From assembly GCA_050084985.1 (NCBI GenBank), contig JBITNC010000001.1, positions 209,312,001-209,376,000 on the forward strand: DNA of 64,000 nucleotides, written 5' to 3'. Shown here one piece after another: positions 10,340-22,301 of the stretch (its first letter is position 1; each line of letters opens with the position of its first letter). Under the pieces are notes generated by a model. It saw nothing but the letters and a program-made list of their open reading frames with translations. It was not told the DNA's origin and searched no databases. The DNA comes from Nageia nagi (Eukaryota > Pinophyta). A program made the translations under genes and the position numbers.

Positions 10340-12500
10340 TTATTGTAATGATATAATTTTTGAATTATCCATCATTAAATAATTACAAAATAATATATCA
10401 TACAAAAGGAATACTAGTGTAATAGAGTATATGATATCATCTCATCAACTAGTAATTCTTCTTTGTATCATAGTAGAACACCTCCATCAATCTCATATCA
10501 ACAAGCCTCAAATAACTAATGGACCTTAAATAGATGTATTGGGTACTAGGAGGGAGGAGGATCATGATAACCCTACACATTTTATGACCATAATGCAAAT
10601 ACTCATGATAATTCATTTGGATCTTAGGAGGATTTTAGGTCCTACGTTGGACTACCTCCCTTCCTCAATCCCTTAATAATACATACCCATCCATAATTTT
10701 ATTTCAATATTCTAGTTATTATTAAGTATATCAATTGAGTCATATATTCCAATATTATTTACTATTTATTATACATTAAAGGTATAAAATATTATAATCT
10801 CATTACATATCACATGCGACATAGAAGAAACATGCCTAGTGATCTCTATGTTAACTTTGAATGGGTGCAATATGGATTACTATGGAGGGTTCTTGACTAT
10901 TGGCCCAATTAATTTGTAGCTTAAAGGTTCAATCATAGAATGGGGTTAACTTATTATTTAAAATAATTCTCATGGATGAAACTATTGGTAGTATAAGCTC
11001 AAAGGAAAAGAAAAGGTTTTTATTTTCATTAAGATTCATCTAATCAAATCAATTCACCTTTCCCACCATCATCAAGCCTAAAAAATAGGATACTATTCAT
11101 TATAGTGGTTTGTATGTGCATTAAGAGATATGTAGGTAAAATGTGGTTATGTAGAAAAGGTACATGAAGTGGTTTACAAGATGTTGTTGTAATGTAGTAT
11201 CATAGAATACAATGATATCAAAATAAACATAAAATTAATACATTGAATTGAATTCTAATGTTTTGAAAAAATATAATGATCATAGGGTACACACAAATGG
11301 GTTTTCAATGAAGGATCGAGAGTAAGCCAAACTTTGTAAGGTTGCAAGCATTTTCTAATGCAGACCTACATGGGATATTTTGAAAATGATATGGAGACCC
11401 ATCAAGAGTAATGGATTCTTCATTGAATATTGAAGTTGTGAGTGTCTAGGTAACCATGTATGCAAAATGTAGAGGAATACTCAAGGTTCAAGAATTTCTT
11501 AACATCAAAGTTTAAGGGACTACAATGTTCATACAAAAAGAGTTTTTGGGAAGGTATTGATCTGATCATACCCCTCATATTGGGACAATGGTATCCCACC
11601 ATTTGAATGTTCCATGGATAACAATTTGTAGAGGTTCAATAATTACTATAGAGACATAATAAGTAAATACCAAGACAATAATATTCCTTGGCCATAATGT
11701 ATCACCAAGGGATTCATTAGTGTATAGGAGGTGTAAAGAGAAAATGGTAAAGATCTTTACAAGTAATAATAAGATGTTACCCTTTGTATTCAATGTGATT
11801 TTAACATAGATGCAAATCAAGGCATGAAACTTTTTGAAATAATGAGATATAAACCTTGCTAAGATAAGTGCCTACATTAGGTGTAAGATAACATTGAAGC
11901 CTTTACATAAAAGGGCATGTTTTCTCCTTTATTTACAAAAATTGCTTCAATGTTAAAGATTAGACTTTGTAATTTTTTTACGCAAGCATCAGATTAGAGA
12001 AGTACAAGAATTAAAACTAGAATCTCTCCTTATTATTAAGCCTAAGAGAGTGAAGTATGGCTAAGGGGGAGATGGGTTAGAGAACCAACAAGAGACTAAT
12101 GGGGTTTTTCCAAGATAGGTAGACCCTCGAGATAATCATAATGTGAGGAGGGTATTTCAACCAATTAAGAATTAATATCTTCCAATTTAAATTGCATAGG
12201 CTTGGAATTGAATATAAATAAATATATCCTATTTAGAATAAAATAATGAGACTTTCTCATCTTTTAATTAAAAGATAACACTCCATGTACAAATAAAATA
12301 AATACTTCATTTCTTTCTTGAAGAAAAATTACACACCTTATCAAACTCATAAACTTCCTTAAATCATACTTTCCTCATACAATATTAAATCTATATCTTA
12401 GTAAAGAATAGAAAAGCACCTAGTTCAAAAAGAGGGAAAAGAGGGCTTCCTTTTCTTTATGGGCTCCAACTAGAATATTGCTTGCCTACGATGGCTTGAT
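10340..12500. other. No gene recognised
   Basis: Two adjoining minus-strand open frames (11,420-11,602 and 11,575-11,820) show no domain. The text from 11.2 to 12.2 kb is less AT-biased and looks like older unique sequence or an unrecognised element. I can support no call. Confidence 0.3.
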
Positions 12501-12529
12501 TGATTAATAGCTATTTTGCTTAAGATTAG

Positions 12530-12550
12530 GACAATGTATTTATAGCCTAA
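12530..12550 (-). promoter_or_regulatory. LTR-like TATA box (minus)
   Basis: Minus strand reads GGCTATAAATACATTG. Downstream on that strand is moderately G/C-richer, leader-like text ending in a purine/pyrimidine mix (12,550 down to 12,420), the layout of an LTR U3/R boundary. The parent LTR could not be delimited. Confidence 0.3.
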
Positions 12551-12786
12551 AAATGTAGGAATTATTTAATTTATTTACTATTCCCACTAATTCTTAGAGA
12601 TAAAATAATTAATTAAAAAATTCTAAAGTGGATAATAAAGAATTATAATTAATTTCATGGGGTCATATCTTTCTTTTGGATGTATTTTGCTCAAGTCAAA
12701 GTAGGTTACTATTTACACTATTTACCCTTTCCACCACATACATAAGAAAAAAATACATGTGCCACCCTTAATTATTCCTTAATAAT

Positions 12787-13514
12787 TGCATAAAATGCCA
12801 AAATAACTTTTAAATATTTAATTTATTACTAATAGTATTTTCATTATTAGCCTTTATGTGGCAATAGTTCATGCATTAACTTTTAACTTTTTTCTCATAT
12901 AAAAATTAATTTACTAATCCTTAAAGTAAATATTCAAATTTAAATCAAAGCATATTATTTTCCCTCCCTTTTCAAATTCAAATTTAAAAACACACAACAA
13001 GAAAACACACTTTTACCAACAATTTTTGCCTCATCCTGTAGGGTAAGATTAATCCACACACATAAGTAAACATAATTTCATCAAGAAATCAATGATGACA
13101 ACATTTGTTTTACATGAAAATACATGATTTAAAATGGTCTTAGGATTTCAATCCAACACCAATAATTTACTCCTTCTTACCCTTTTGTTCCTATCACCAA
13201 TCCAACTATAATTCTTAGGGTCTTTGGATCGCTTTTCCATCGTGAGGTTACATGTTACCTGTATCAAGGAAAAACCTCAAAGATAGCATCAAATTGTCAT
13301 AGATGATACATGTTCCCTTTATAAAATTCAAAATCCATAACATTATTCCAACATGATCCATCCAAATCCTTGATAGTACTCAAGGTCAAATAGTATCTTG
13401 ATGTTGGTCATGATAGGTTCTATTTTTAGGATTGTACACAAGTTGGCTATAGGCCCCACCCTATATTAGGTTTATATTTATTTATTTGTGTATTTACAAA
13501 TTTTTGGTTCTACA
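12787..13514 (+). repeat. 5' LTR, strongly diverged
   Basis: The right half aligns with the end of the 3' LTR: aggattg-acaagtt-gcta, gccccacc-tatat, atttatttattt-gt and a ttctaca end. The left edge tgcataaaatgcc resembles the 3' LTR start. Predicted length (728) is close to the 721-bp 3' LTR, but the middle, including the TATA region, is not recognisably similar. Right edge is solid; left edge is tentative. Confidence 0.5.
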
Positions 13515-13535
13515 TTTTGGTGAACTTAACATTAT
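13515..13535 (+). other. Leader / primer-binding-site position
   Basis: Text immediately after the LTR reads ttttggtgaacttaac. This is where a tRNA primer would anneal. I cannot assign the tRNA; it does not match the initiator-Met complement. Confidence 0.4.
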
Positions 13536-13577
13536 TATGCACCTAGGTCTTGACCTAGGTGATCCTTTTGAAACATC

Positions 13578-15655
13578 ATGAATCTTTTTATGCTATTATT
13601 CATTCCTTTACTTAAAGCTCTTCAAATAATAGCTAGAGAAAATGATAAAACTAGGGTTTATTCTACCTATATTAAAAATATGTATCTAAATATAGAAAAC
13701 CCTAAGGTTTCCAAAGGTAAGGTTGATTTCAATGATATCCATATAAGTGTTAGGCATAATATTGACCTACCTCTATAAGAACCTCATTCTAGTACTCTTA
13801 GTGATATTGAGTCTACAAGCTCTAGTAAGAAAATGGATATTATTGATGAAACATCAAATAGATTTGGTCCTAATATTGATTAATATAAATTTGAAAGTGT
13901 TAGCTTGAATAGTAATTATAATGAAAGTAATGATGAAATTACTTAGTTAGATAAAATTAATGTTCATGTTAGATCTATACATGAAGTACTATCTAATAGA
14001 TAAAGGTTAGAGTATTTTCTTACTCAATATGTTGAAACTAATTATGATCTCTTAAAGGAAAAATCTATAGCCTTAGAGTCATTATATAGTTTGTTTTTAT
14101 ATGAATATGCATTATCTATCCATAAAAGGGATTATAACATTAATAAAAATATCACTAATAACATACCTTCTTGCAAACATATCACTGATGATGTGGATGA
14201 GGTTGAGACAAAGGTTCATCTTCAGGTAACTACATAACCTTCATATGATGTAGTTATTAAGGATAGTGTAATGGAGGATGTAAATTATTATTATGAGTAC
14301 CTCATTCTAAAACTTGATCACTTCAAATAAGGTACATATGCTACAAGTAAGAATATTATAGAAGATGATAATCTTGATGATAAGTTGCAAGCACATTTTG
14401 ACAAGTTTATTAGTGATGCTTATAAGATGCAACCTAATTGGAAATTAGAATAAAATAATGTTAAATTTGTAATCCTTAATAACTTTTAAGAAACTATTAC
14501 CTTGCATTTGGAACCTTACCAAAAATAAATGGATGTCTTAGTTCAAATGCTTGATAAACATGACCATGAAAATGTAAATCGAATAGGTCCATTTTTTGTA
14601 CTCAAGAAAAATGAACTTAGAAAGGCACAAATTCCACCTCAAACCCCTCCACCTCCTTCAAAAGAGGTGTAAACTAAGGAATGCAAAAAAATAGAATTAG
14701 AATTAATTATTGATGATGATGATGATTTCTTATTTTGCTTAAAGAGGCCATTAATAAATAGAATTCTTGCTAAAGTACTTACTGGGAAAAAGAGTATTAA
14801 ATTTACTAAATTTAATGGTTTGCAAGATCCTAAGATGCATGTTAAAAAATTTCAAAAAGAGGCTATGGAATATATGCATGTTAAATATATTCTTCTAAAA
14901 ATTATTCTCACATAGTCTAAAGGATAAAGCATTGAAATGGTATTTTTAGCTTCCTAAAAAGAGCATTAATAGGTATGAAGATTTAATTCATAATTTTTGC
15001 AAAATTTTAAGTACAATGTTACTAAAAATGTATATTTTAGAGATTTGTGTAAGATTAAATAATTTTCTAATCAATCTATTGATTATTTTATTAAATTATG
15101 GAAATGCATTTCTAATAGAATCACCATACCTAAGCAAGATATGAAAGATACATTTGCAAATGCTTTGTTACCTGTATATAAGCTATTGATCATTTCTAAT
15201 CATAATATGATATTAGGGGATATGATGGATGTTATGTTCAAAAAAGAGACATGCATTAAAAAATTATATACTATGCATCATAATAGTACCCCTACATATC
15301 AAAAGATAGTACAAAACCTTGAGAACAATAAAAAGTTGAAGTAAACAATATTGATCATAAGCATAAAACTAGTCCTAAGCCTAGATGAAAGTTTACACCT
15401 TTGACTGATACTATTGATAATATCCTTAATGTTTTGTTAAAATAAGATCTTATTGAACATCCTCTTATTATTAAGCCTAAATTTCCTAATGGTGTAACTA
15501 AACATTTTATATATGAGGAATTTTGTAATTATCACAAGGTTCTTGGACATCTAACATGCAATTGTAGGACTCTAAGGAATATCATACATGATTTAATTGA
15601 TAAAAACATCATTAAGATGGATGATGAGGCTACTGAGGAACATGGACCTGTATAA
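13578..15655 (+). pseudogene. gag: Ty3/gypsy gag polyprotein, decayed
   Basis: Capsid/nucleocapsid relic. From ATG 13,578 one frame can be followed to about 14,950 without a shift: an acidic N-terminal region, a proline stretch (QIPPQTPPPP), a run of five Asp, then the retrotransposon-gag block beginning FNGLQDPKMHVKKF. Beyond 14,950 the frame shifts, but the gag core continues (FRDLCKIK, then SIDYFIKLWKCISNRI, then DTFANALLP, 15,040-15,170). At about 15,520-15,560 there is a zinc-binding motif, FCNYHKVLGHLTCNC, of the CxxHxxxGHxxxxC kind typical of Tat-like gag. All of about 13 nonsense codons in the first 455 codons are TAA or TAG. The length (about 690 codons) suits gag alone. Start chosen as the first ATG of the frame after the leader. 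Confidence 0.75.
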
Positions 15656-15659
15656 CTTG

Positions 15660-16560
15660 ATAATGGATAGTTAGGGGTGGTAACTAATCCTTTACCTCCT
15701 TCACAATCAAGAGGCTACATTTGCATGGTATGTACTTCCAATGAATTACATTATTATTTTACTCACAAATGTGGATGCACGTATGATAGGAAACTATTCC
15801 TATGGTGCCAATGGAATGGAAAATATGAAACCAAAGGTTCCTCTTTTTGTTCTTTCCTTTGCAAAATTTATTTGGGTTGCAAAAATCTCCTAGGTATGTA
15901 AAGTTATTGGTTCAACTTTCACATTTGTACAAGTAGTGTATATTAGATAGGTTGTGCATCTATCTAGCTATTATGAATTATTGATTTTTCATTGCATAAG
16001 TTCATTCCTTTTTTTTCTTCATAAATATTTATACTTTCATTATTATTTTATTTCCTTATCTATCTCATTATTGATCACACCACCAATAGTGTATCAAGTC
16101 TATTTCATGCCATTAATGGCATACTTTTCCCAATATAGAATGTAAATGGATAGTATTTCCTTCATACTTAGTATGTTTTAAGTTTATTGAGTTGGTCACT
16201 TATTGGTTTTAATGACTTATAACAAGAAAAATGGGAAAACATGTGATTGGGTCCTTATTTTACCTTTGGTACCTACATTATAGATTGATTTATCTTTCTT
16301 AAAAGAGATTTGTGTTTTGTTAAATAATTGAATTTAGTGTCAAAATGGTATTTTCAATTAAAGTTTACTAAGTGCATGATTTCTTTTTAAGAAATTGTTT
16401 TTGTTAACTCATAACACAAAATCAAACTTGTAAATTTAAATACATTTACATTTAAGCAACTAAAAAGATACTAAACACATGAATTGAACCAAAAAAATGG
16501 ATCATATATTATATATAATAAAATATAGTACAAAAAGGGGGAGGTACCATGTCCATGGCC
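15660..16560. other. Internal region without recognised domain
   Basis: Follows gag directly. A 74-codon open frame (15,677-15,901) continues in gag orientation and may be its extreme C-terminus (PLPPSQSRG start), but it carries no protease motif. The rest is AT-rich and unassigned. Confidence 0.35.
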
Positions 16561-16563
16561 TCA

Positions 16564-17900
16564 CTAAAGGGGAGCACTAACACCATTGTTAGTTGTGTCC
16601 CCTATCCTAGACCTAACCCTATAGCTGCTACCACTAGTTGCCATCACCAAAGTATCCCTAGAGATCCTATTAGCTATCACTTTGTGAATCTCCAAAAGTT
16701 CCTTTGCCCTTGCATATTTTATGTTTAGGGTAGTGATATCCTTATCTATAGCCTCTATCTTATCCATATCAATCTAAATAAAGGACCAATTCTAAGCTTG
16801 TGGAGGTATAGTGAGCCTCTCCTATAATCTCTTCATAGATTGCTCTAAGGTAGCAATATGTGCATCTCTCTTAGCTAGTGTATCCTAAAGTACGAAACCT
16901 AGGCCTTCATGGTCCTAAGCCTAGTCACCTACACTTCTAAGGAAGAAATCCATCTATTTGCATTTATTGTAATAAAAAAAATTCATGATCAATTCCATGT
17001 TCTTTACATGGATAAAAATTGAAAATCTTAACTTGCAAAAACCATCATCTCTTATCTAGTGCTGCTAGAGGCATAGCCCTAGCCAATACTACTAATCCTA
17101 GTGCTAGTCCTCTTAGTGCCTCTTCCTACTACATTAGTATGTCATGTATAAGTTTGTTGAACTAGTAGGGATATTCCTTTGATGATCCCTCACTTGTTGT
17201 CTCATTCTCATCCTCCTCCTCATCATCCTCATCCATCTTGAGGTCTCTAGGTTGGACTCCTATCCATTATGCTATGTAACTAAGGGAAACCTTAACATAC
17301 ATGGATACATTGGCCACCTTATTCAATGTACTAGGCTCCTCCCATAAGAGCCTCAATGTTGTAATTAAATATATCCTATAAGCATATCTCTATCAAACAT
17401 GTACTGCCAATAGTAAACTAGAACTAGAGAGATCACCTATTAGATCTTGAACTATCACACAATGTGCTATGAGTGGTGAGGCTCCACCACCTTCCTCCTA
17501 ATATAGAGGAAGCACTCTTGGTAAACCCATACCAACTAATGTGCATCTATATCCCATACAAAATCCTAGTAGCACACACAATTCAAGTCCTCAACCTACA
17601 AACCATCAATATACCACCTCCTCACCTCTAAAGAGTGGGGGTACCTATATCCTCTAGCTCTAAAAGTCCAAAACACTAGGTAAATATCCCTTGTATCCTT
17701 GATTATTATAATCCCATAGGCATTATAACATACATGTGCTCATATATCCATATCTAAAGAAGACCCACATAAGTAATCATCACATTGAACTTGTCAACAT
17801 CAATAAAGTTATATAAATCCCCATACAATTATGCTAAAACTAGGGGTCCCTAAGTAAACTATGATCGCCTCCCACATATCTACCTAACAATCAAAAATAG
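16564..17900 (-). pseudogene. Antisense ORF of unknown function
   Basis: This region is clearly less AT-rich than its flanks and reads as coding on the minus strand. Visible pieces, N- to C-terminal: VLLGFCMGYRCTLVGMGLPR near 17,540; IVQDLIGDLSSSSLLLAVHV near 17,430; an acidic patch MDEDDEEEDENETTSEGSS at about 17,210; then a helical, heptad-like segment (MDKIEAIDKDITTLNIKYA, 16,767 leftwards) and a Ser/Arg-rich tail ending SAPL. Stops (mostly TAG) and at least one frame change break it. It faces the opposite way to gag, just inside the 3' LTR. Antisense ORFs at this place are reported in some Tat-type plant elements; their role is unknown. The acidic-then-coil layout resembles the ORF at 35.6-37.1 kb. 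I do not recognise the protein. Confidence 0.5.
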
Positions 17901-17909
17901 TCCTAGAGG

Positions 17910-19050
17910 AAAGGCCAACATACTCTTATTAGGACACAAGTATGTAGTTATGATAGTGGAAACATAATCATAAGTGTCACCTTACTGGGGCAAACTAAAA
18001 AACCTATAGCAATTGTAGTGGTTACATTTATTGATGATTCAAATATAGATTACAAAAATGAATTATAATTGTTGACAAATATTGCTATCTCATGATTCCT
18101 CTGACAATCTTATGATAAATGGGAATTTTATTTTCTTTGTAAAATAGAGAAATATGATATAGATGATCCTTAATTGAATATCTTTCAAATTTTTACACTT
18201 GATATGGAAAATCTCATGTCATCAGTAGTGTGCAATTGCTATAAATCCTTAGGTATTGGGGTATGTTGTAATTTTGTTGAATATTTTCCCATATGTGTAT
18301 GTGTGTGTGTGTGTGTGTTAGTTTATGAATAAGGATCAAAATTATTGAAAATATGATCATAAAATTTTAGACATACCATGCCACCAATGGCATTGATCTA
18401 CATTGAAAATTCATGCAAATTTAAATGTTGTAATGAAAGGCCAATACAAAATTGAATATATTGGTTCATTGATATACTAAAAATTATTTCATAGGCATGG
18501 TCTTCCCATGAGAAAATATTATATTGTTATAAAACATCACCATTGTGAGTCACTGAATGGGTATTTATAGCCTGTGCATTATCTATCATAGTAGTCTATA
18601 AATCATGGATATTATAAGCCTAGGAAATTACATAAAACCCATGCACTTGCTCTTCATAGACTATGAGTTTTTTGTCATAATACTCTATGTATCATAGTTT
18701 ATATCACTATTATTCACACTATATATAGTGATATATTTATTTCATCCTTGCTATTTCCATCCCTTATTCTTTTAATGATGTGATCTATATAGGTATATGT
18801 TGCATTTTTCTATAGGTATTATTTGGGTGGGTAGGATTGGCATCAACTACTCACCTCATAGAGGGAATCCTATTTTTTTCTTTCTTACCCAACAAAACAT
18901 GAGGTAGAGGAAACCAAGATCAAAAGGGGGAAAACAACATACCATATTTCACATATTGATCAAAACAAGGAAGTCTATTTTACTATTGAAAATCTTTTTC
19001 TCTTCTCTAGACTTCTTTGGATTATGTAATTTCAATGTTTTTCATTTTAT
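17910..19050. other. 3' untranslated region of the gag-only element
   Basis: No coding frame. Contains a (TG)n run at 18,295-18,319 and short direct repeats of ctat-agt words near 18,580-18,740. Confidence 0.4.
18295..18319. repeat. (GT)n microsatellite
   Basis: About twelve GT dinucleotides, uninterrupted after one GTAT. Confidence 0.9.
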
Positions 19051-19054
19051 ATCC

Positions 19055-19068
19055 AAAGAGGGGGAAAA
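19055..19068 (+). other. Polypurine tract
   Basis: AAAGAGGGGGAAAA abuts the TG of the 3' LTR; it would prime plus-strand DNA synthesis. The equivalent tract of the gypsy element at 22,302-22,314 (minus) is AAAGAGGGGCAAA, supporting common ancestry. Confidence 0.8.
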
Positions 19069-19789
19069 TGTAAATGCCTAAAAATGATTTATTATTTATT
19101 TAATAAATCATATTTAGTACATTAAATTATTAAAAGGAAATAATACAAAAATCAAGATAAAATGCTATTATATTGCAACACCATGTGCTAGGACCAATAT
19201 AATATCATATACCATAATTTATATTTTAAGTTATATTGAATATTAAAATGATTATAATTATTTCTATGTGTTGTATTTCACTCCCTTTTTATTTCCTTTT
19301 AGGTTATAAATATGGGAGGTGAAGGTTGCCATCCCTATAAGATCTCTTTGATAGGTGGTTATCCCAAACATCAAACTTATGGTGTCTCTTTATGCCACAC
19401 ATCTTGAGAACTTGTTAACTCTCTAAGCTCTATTATCTCTCTCTTGCACACCAAATGAAATGGTCATTCTTATGCCATAATCAGTGTACTTATTCAATCT
19501 AGCCAACAACATGTGCCTTAATGATTGGGAGATTCAAATTTTTAGGGAATGACTCATGCATCTATTATAGAAAACATTAGTGAAGAACTCATACAAAGTC
19601 TAATCACAACCTCTAAAGCTTCATTGAGGCTATACTTTGAGGATTGCATACAAGTTAGCTACAAGCCCCACTCTATATCAAGTTTATATGTTTCATGTAT
19701 ATTTCTTATAATCTACTATAGAGCTACTATTCATTGTATTTATAGACCAAATTTATTTATTTGTATATTTACATATTTTTGGGTCTACA
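19069..19789 (+). repeat. 3' LTR, complete (721 bp)
   Basis: Begins TGTAAATGCC directly after the polypurine tract and ends GGTCTACA, giving the TGT...ACA termini of plant LTRs. A TATA-like ttataaatatgg lies near 19,305. The block from 19,085 to about 19,640 recurs in the truncated LTR at 7,887-8,461. No matching target duplication was found outside (cttct on the right, ataat left of 12,787). Confidence 0.8.
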
Positions 19790-20773
19790 CTTCTCTTTAT
19801 TCTAAATCCTAATAGTAGGGTTACATGATTATCTTCTATAAAAGTTCATACTATGTTTTTAGTCATATTTAAATTTTCAAATTTTGGATTATTCATTGAA
19901 TGGTCTTTTCTAAACCATGTTTAGCTTTCAAAATAACAATTAAGAAAGACATTTCATTCTTTTAATATCTTTCTTTGTAATTTATTTTTTTTAAATGTTA
20001 CCATTTATTTATAATCATTAATGATATATTAAATTATTGAAATTTTTTAAGTTTGAGCATTGGTGTCTATTATTGAGGAATTATAAAAAATAAAAAGTCA
20101 TTTATCAATTTTACTTTTATTTTCTTCACTTGCCAGAGTCACATATGACCTTTTTATGCTCTTCACTCCTTTGATTATTATTATTTCTTAGTATCATTTT
20201 CCATGGGTCAACATGCCACATAGGAGGAGATAAGCTACCAAGATAAGATCCATTTGTGTTGAGGTAGGGTTAAAAACCCTCTTTTTTAATTTTTTGCTTA
20301 AATACATTTACTTTAAAGTTATATGCAAAAAATAAATCCATAGGATTATTTATTTTTATGTATAAATTATTTTTATTCTTTAATTTTGTTTAAATAGGTT
20401 ATTTTTAGTTATTTTAATTTTTTTCATTTTAAAAACCCATAGTTTCCACATGGGGACAAAAGGTTTTAGATTCATTAGCATTTTACTAATGAATGCAGAT
20501 GATTCTATAATGATATTTTAAAGTTATTAGTATTTCCTTTTATTAATTATTTTTATACATTATATTAAATCTTTAGGTTAGAGATGTATTTTATCCTAGG
20601 GATGATATCCCTTTATACTAGAAAAGGGGCGACCATTTTTATTTGATAAGGATCATACTTTCCTTAGGGACATATGGTTTGGTATGGGACCCTTCATAGG
20701 TCATATTTATTAGGATTAACCCCTTATCATAGCTTTACTTGAATAGTAGGATTTTGTGAATTCCACATTTCAT
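19790..20773. other. No gene recognised (target of the copia insertion)
   Basis: AT-rich flank. After removing the copia element this sequence is contiguous with 35,439 onward. Confidence 0.4.
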
Positions 20774-20778
20774 CTCCC
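20774..20778. repeat. Target-site duplication CTCCC (left)
   Basis: The identical 5 bp follows the 3' LTR at 35,434-35,438. Five base pairs is the usual copia duplication length. Confidence 0.85.
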
Positions 20779-21311
20779 TATTGGATACTTGGCACTTATC
20801 CTAAGGCAAATTTTTATGTTTCTTGAGTTCATTTCTCATTTGGTGTCTTACAAACAAATTACCCAATTCACCTCCATCCAACTAGCTCCTAAATCTATAA
20901 ACTGATCCTCATGCAATTGGTTAGACCTAGCCAATATGTCTACAACCAATTGGTTAGGCTAAGAATAAAAGTTCCTCACAACTCAACTTCTTTAAAGCAC
21001 TTTTTTTTTATGCATTTTATTTTCTTCTTCTATCTCACCCTAGCATAATTGATGTGTGTAGAAGTTGTTAGCTTTAGTTACTAGTGTTAGAGAAGTTTGT
21101 AACTTAGTCTACTTTTTATTACATAAGTTATTGTATTATTATCCATTTAATTTTGTAACTCCCACCATTGAAAAGTGTATCAAGCTTCATTGTTGAACTT
21201 CATGAATGCAATTTTATTTTTCTTTAATATATTTGTATTCCTATTTAATTCCAATATTTTTATTATAGTTTAGCTCCAATTTTATATATTTCAATTCTTT
21301 TAAATTCATCA
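20779..21311 (+). repeat. Copia 5' LTR (533 bp)
   Basis: Aligns end to end with 34,906-35,433. Shared blocks include ttggatacttgg/ttggagacttgg, ttgttagctntagttactag, tgttagagaagtttgtaac and the terminal aattcatca/aatttgtca. The first dinucleotide is TA here instead of TG. Confidence 0.85.
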
Positions 21312-21313
21312 TT

Positions 21314-21325
21314 TGGTACCAAATC
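21314..21325 (+). other. Primer-binding site, initiator-Met-like
   Basis: TGGTACCAAATC matches the common plant copia site TGGTATCAGAGC at 9 of 12 bases and lies 2 bp after the LTR, where it is expected. Confidence 0.75.
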
Positions 21326-21354
21326 TTTTTTGGATCTTAGTTAGGTTTGAGAAA

Positions 21355-21945
21355 GCCTATGGATCCTAGCAATTACAAATGTTTCTTTATTTACAAGTAT
21401 AATTTCTAGCAACACAAGCTCATCTATTCCTATTCTAGAGTTTAATGGTAGTGACTATGAATATTAGAGCCTTAAGATACAAACTTTTCCCATAGAAAAA
21501 GATTTATATAATATTATTAATTATGGATACTCAAACTCAATAGATTGGAGCACTCTTTCAATAGATGATAAGAAGGATAATAAGTAAGAGCAAGAACTCC
21601 CTTACCTCTTCTCATCTCTAAGAAGCTCTTGATATTAGCATTTTCCCCAAAATTATAGGTTGTAAGATAGCCAAATATTCTTGAAAAATGTTGAAGAAAG
21701 GCTTCCATGGGAGTGGAAAAGTAAAAGAAATGAATTTGCATAATCTAAGAATAAAATTTGAGACTCTTAATATGAATAAGACTAACAAAGCTTGAAATTA
21801 CTATGTTAGAGTGAAGGATATTGTCAAAAGAAGTTAAATCTTGGAGAGACCTTGAAAAAGATAATATTTTTAAAAAAAATTTAATATCTCTAACAAAAAA
21901 GTAGAATCATATTGTTGTGATCATAGAGGAAACTAAATACCTCTC
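21355..21945 (+). pseudogene. gag: Copia gag, N-terminal part
   Basis: Readable blocks in order: IPILEFNGSDYEY (the F-G-x-NY-x-W opening of copia gag), SLKIQTF, INYGYSNSIDWSTLS, KFETLNMNKTNK, YYVRVKDIVKRS and, after a frame change, VVIIEETKYLS ending at the boundary with the gypsy LTR. In the family this protein builds the particle. Several frameshifts and stops are present. About 30-35 codons that should follow are missing on both sides of the nested insertion, so sequence was lost at the junction. Confidence 0.8.
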
Positions 21946-22301
21946 GCAAATAATCAAATGATGAACATACATACAAACTTATAGAATAATAGATGCATAA
22001 TATAAATATACAAATAAAGTTGCAATCTTTCAAATGATCTTCAATTGATAATCCATATATTAGCTTGAAATGATTATTTTCCTATGATTCACTCATGATT
22101 CTATAGGCCATCAAATTATGTCTTTATATATGATACAAGTTCACATGACTTTGATATTTTGACCCCTTGTACTTTCCATAAGGGTCAAATACATGGCCTC
22201 CAACTCTTTTATACATTTTAAATCCCTTTTTTAAATAATACATTATCAATAGATTAAAATGATTTATTAAATACATAAAGGTTCATTTTGAGGCATCTAC
22301 A
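21946..22301 (-). repeat. Gypsy 3' LTR, outer end deleted
   Basis: Matches 29,990-30,344 nearly throughout (aaataatcaaatgatgaaca; aaggttcattttgaggcatc). About 20 bp corresponding to the LTR terminus seen at 29,970 are absent, and copia gag codons directly abut it at 21,945. Confidence 0.85.

Larger units (their letters stand above)
12787..19789 (+). mobile_element. Gag-only LTR retrotransposon with antisense ORF (Tat/TR-GAG-like)
   Basis: Order on the plus strand: diverged 5' LTR (12,787-13,514), leader, gag (13,578-15,655), unknown stretch, minus-strand coding relic (17,900-16,564), purine tract AAAGAGGGGGAAAA (19,055-19,068), 3' LTR (19,069-19,789). No protease, RT, RNase H or integrase motif is visible between gag and the 3' LTR, so the element would depend on enzymes from a relative. 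Gag-only LTR elements and antisense ORFs near the 3' LTR are both known for plant Tat-type families; placing this element there is inference from gag and LTR similarity to the gypsy element at 21.9-30.3 kb. Confidence 0.6.

Noticed and set aside
11420-11820. Two adjoining minus-strand frames as exons of one gene
   Set aside because: No domain, no splice-site logic I could support, and no similarity between the frames and anything known to me.
13578-14950. Proof of a TAR = Gln genetic code
   Set aside because: TGA stops, frameshifts and lost catalytic residues in other relics, plus TAG at a conserved Trp in copia RT, argue for decay of pseudogenes in a standard-code plant.
21913-21945. Left edge of the nested gypsy LTR placed at TGTTGTGATC
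   Set aside because: This text reads as copia gag (VVIIEETKYLS) and only resembles the LTR end by chance.
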